Positions 4,334-6,121 of a stretch of 6,121 nucleotides of DNA are shown piece by piece (within the stretch, counting starts at the first letter, position 1; each line of letters starts with the position of its first letter). Both the position numbers and the translations under genes were made by a program. Source of the DNA: JBBQSV01 sp038213615 (GTDB lineage: Bacteria > Patescibacteriota > Saccharimonadia > Saccharimonadales > OMJO01); assembly GCA_038213615.1 (NCBI GenBank), contig JBBQSV010000030.1, positions 1 to 6,121 of the forward strand, given 5' to 3'. A model generated the notes under the pieces. The model had not been told where the DNA came from, did no database searches, and saw only the letters and a list, made by a program, of their open reading frames with translations.

Positions 4334-4369
4334 ACTTTACCATAAGCGGCTCATGATAAGATGTAGAGG
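4334..4369. promoter_or_regulatory. Bidirectional promoter between ndh and the FAD oxidoreductase
   Basis: The 42-bp gap holds two extended -10 boxes pointing outward: TGATAAGAT (4354-4362, plus), with +1 predicted at 4369, the G of the GTG start; and TGGTAAAGT (4342-4334, minus), with +1 at about 4327, next to the ATG at 4326. The -35 matches are poor on both sides (for example TTTACC at 4336-4341, 15-bp spacing on the plus strand). Both transcripts would be leaderless or nearly so. Confidence 0.5.
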
Positions 4370-6024
4370 TGGAAAATTTTGTACAAATACTAAAACAAAA
4401 AGGCTTTACCGGCGACACCGACAGCAGTGCTGAAGCCAAAGAAAAATATAGTCACGATGCCTCGTTGTTTGAGTTAGTACCTCAGCTGATAGTTGCACCT
4501 AAACTGGCGAATGATGTTCAGCTATTAGTACAGACGGTAAATGAACTCAAAGCTAGCCAGCCTGGTTTGTCACTGACGGCCCGAAGTGCCGGTACCGATA
4601 TGTCGGGTGCGGCCATTAACGAGTCCGTGATAGTAGATTTTAACAAGTATTTGACCAAGATAGAGGGTGTTACACCCTCGGAGGCTCACACTCAGCCCGG
4701 TGTTTTTTATCGTGATTTCGAGGCAGAGACACTCAAACAAGGCGTGTTATTGCCTTGCTACCCAGCCAGCCGAGAACTGTGTACGGTGGGTGGCATGGTG
4801 GCCAATAATTCGGGCGGGGAAAAGTCATTGCAATACGGCAAGACCGAAAAGTTTGTAAACGAACTGAGCGTGGTGCTGACGGATGGCAAAAGCTACGTGG
4901 TCAAACCACTAACCAAGCCCGAGCTAGATAAAAAGATGGCCCAAAATGATTACGAGGGCCAACTGTACAAAAATATGTTTGAACTGGTAGACCAAAATTA
5001 CCTAGCGCTCAAGGCAGCCAAGCCCAAAGTCACCAAAGACTCTACCGGCTATCATTTGTGGAACGTCTGGGATAAAGAAAAAGGCATTTTTGATCTGAAT
5101 CAAGCTATTGTGGGGTCGCAGGGAACGCTTGGTTTGGTGACGGACATCAAGTTTCGATTAGTAAAGGCGCCAACACATTCTGGTACGCTGGTGGTCTTTT
5201 TGCGTAAGACCGATGATCTAGGTAATGTCATCAACAAAGTTATGACCCACAATCCGGCTACGTTCGAGGGTTTTGATAACTACACCCTGATGCTTAGCTT
5301 TAAGTTGTTTTATTACTTTCATCAAACTCTGGGTTGGTTAGGTATGGCCAAGCTCGGCATACAGTTATTGCCAGATTTATTTAAGCTGGCCCGTGGCATA
5401 CCTAAAATGGTGTTACTAGTAGAGTTCAACGGCGCCACCCCAGAAGAAGTGACAGCAAAGGTTCATGCTCTAAAACAAGACATGAAAGAGTTTGGTCATG
5501 AGGCGCTATTTGAAGAAGACGAAACTGAGTCCAAGGCCAAAAAGTTTTGGATCATGCGACGCGAAAGCTTCAACTTGCTTCGCAAAAAAGTTCACGACAA
5601 ACACACCGCCCCATTCATTGATGATTTGGTAGTTAACCCGGAGCATTTGCCGCAATTTTTGCCAGAACTGCGAGCTATTATCAACAAGTACGAACTGTTA
5701 GCTACCATTGCTGGGCACATGGGCGATGGCAACTTCCATGTTATTCCGCTGATGGAAATAGAGAAAGAATCCGAACGCGCCAAACTGCAGCCGGCTATGA
5801 AAGAGGTCAATGAGCTGGTGCTCAAATATGGCGGTAGTTTAAGTGGCGAGCATAACGACGGCATGGTTCGTGGCCCGTGGCTGAATCAAATGTATCGGCC
5901 AGAAATTGTAGATCTGTTCAAAAAAACCAAACATATATTTGACCCCCAGAACATCTTTAACCCGCACAAAAAGACTGATGCCGATTGGGACTTTTCATTC
6001 AGCCACATCCGTCAGCACTTTTAA
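4369..6024 (+). CDS. FAD-linked oxidoreductase, D-lactate / D-2-hydroxyacid dehydrogenase group
   Basis: This predicted flavoenzyme oxidises a D-2-hydroxyacid (D-lactate, glycolate or 2-hydroxyglutarate) and passes electrons to a quinone or cytochrome acceptor. The N-terminal PCMH-type FAD domain (about 30-265) shows LTARSAGTDMSGAA (69-82), CTVGGMVANNSGG (138-150) and AIVGSQGTLGLVTDI (246-260). The C-terminal FAD-oxidase domain (about 270-535) ends with GHMGDGNFHVIP (449-460; H450 and H457 are likely metal ligands), SGEHNDGMVRG (492-502) and IFDPQNIFNP (523-532). The SGEHxDG...R form recalls YdiJ-like proteins, which carry a fused iron-sulfur domain; here the protein ends without one. Residues 305-340 are rich in Leu, Phe and Tyr with few charges and may touch the membrane. 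The GTG start has no ribosome binding site but sits at the predicted transcription start. The substrate is unproven. Confidence 0.85.
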   Translation: MENFVQILKQKGFTGDTDSSAEAKEKYSHDASLFELVPQLIVAPKLANDVQLLVQTVNELKASQPGLSLTARSAGTDMSGAAINESVIVDFNKYLTKIEGVTPSEAHTQPGVFYRDFEAETLKQGVLLPCYPASRELCTVGGMVANNSGGEKSLQYGKTEKFVNELSVVLTDGKSYVVKPLTKPELDKKMAQNDYEGQLYKNMFELVDQNYLALKAAKPKVTKDSTGYHLWNVWDKEKGIFDLNQAIVGSQGTLGLVTDIKFRLVKAPTHSGTLVVFLRKTDDLGNVINKVMTHNPATFEGFDNYTLMLSFKLFYYFHQTLGWLGMAKLGIQLLPDLFKLARGIPKMVLLVEFNGATPEEVTAKVHALKQDMKEFGHEALFEEDETESKAKKFWIMRRESFNLLRKKVHDKHTAPFIDDLVVNPEHLPQFLPELRAIINKYELLATIAGHMGDGNFHVIPLMEIEKESERAKLQPAMKEVNELVLKYGGSLSGEHNDGMVRGPWLNQMYRPEIVDLFKKTKHIFDPQNIFNPHKKTDADWDFSFSHIRQHF

Positions 6025-6121
6025 TCAGGTTGCTAAATAAATTTAGGGCAATCGAGCGCCGAACGATACCATCACTGAAAAAACCAATGTTATTACCAGT
6101 GAAAAAAGAAATACTTTCTTG
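6025..6121. other. Intergenic tail with short inverted repeats
   Basis: No gene is visible in these 97 bases. CTAAAT/ATTTAG (6033-6046) is a short AT hairpin shortly after the stop codon. TCACTG (6072-6077) and CAGTGA (6097-6102) form a 6-bp inverted repeat, and both arms precede an A-run. AAGAAA-TAC-TTTCTT (6106-6120), read on the minus strand, is followed by TTTT and could be a weak terminator for a leftward gene beyond the window. Confidence 0.3.

Noticed and set aside
6072..6102. CRISPR-like or phage attachment repeat at the window end
   Set aside because: There are only two short (6-7 bp) arms with no regular spacing and no associated genes.

Overview
This window looks like a piece of a compact bacterial chromosome, most likely from the candidate phyla radiation (Patescibacteria), with Saccharibacteria (TM7) as the best guess. 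The guess rests on short intergenic gaps, start codons that sit directly at predicted transcription starts, short TrmD and S16 core domains, long low-complexity acidic tails on translation proteins, and the pairing of a type II NADH dehydrogenase with an FAD-linked D-2-hydroxyacid dehydrogenase. This is inference: there is no rRNA marker in the window. The standard genetic code fits all genes.

Layout. Bases 1-613 are the 3' part of rpsP (ribosomal protein S16; the first few codons lie outside the window) with an acidic Ala/Glu/Pro tail of about 106 residues. Bases 678-1121 encode a Nudix hydrolase. Bases 1211-1723 encode a KhpA-like KH-domain RNA-binding protein, again with a long acidic tail. 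Bases 1724-2130 hold no convincing protein gene but are full of hairpins and end in a clear intrinsic terminator; I read the right half as a candidate small structured RNA. A 67-residue, strongly acidic protein is encoded on the minus strand (2128-2331), diverging from trmD (2358-3026), the tRNA m1G37 methyltransferase. After trmD comes a detached copy of its own 3' coding end (3092-3148). A type II NADH dehydrogenase (3145-4326, minus) and an FAD-linked oxidoreductase of the D-lactate/D-2-hydroxyacid dehydrogenase group (4369-6024, plus) diverge from a 42-bp gap. The last 97 bases are intergenic.

How the genes fit together. rpsP, the KH gene and trmD are the remains of the widespread rpsP-KH-rimM-trmD-rplS translation cluster, here opened up by a Nudix gene, a putative RNA gene and a small acidic gene, without rimM or rplS in the visible part. 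The two flavoenzymes are predicted to feed electrons from NADH and from a 2-hydroxyacid such as D-lactate into a quinone or other membrane acceptor, and they share a bidirectional promoter.

The observations most worth a second look are: the duplicated, silently diverged trmD 3' end; the unidentified structured RNA at about 1979-2125; promoters placed so that transcripts of trmD, the NADH dehydrogenase, the FAD oxidoreductase and probably the Nudix gene would be leaderless; overlapping opposite -10 boxes between trmD and the small acidic gene; and a Glu where TrmD normally has its catalytic Asp.
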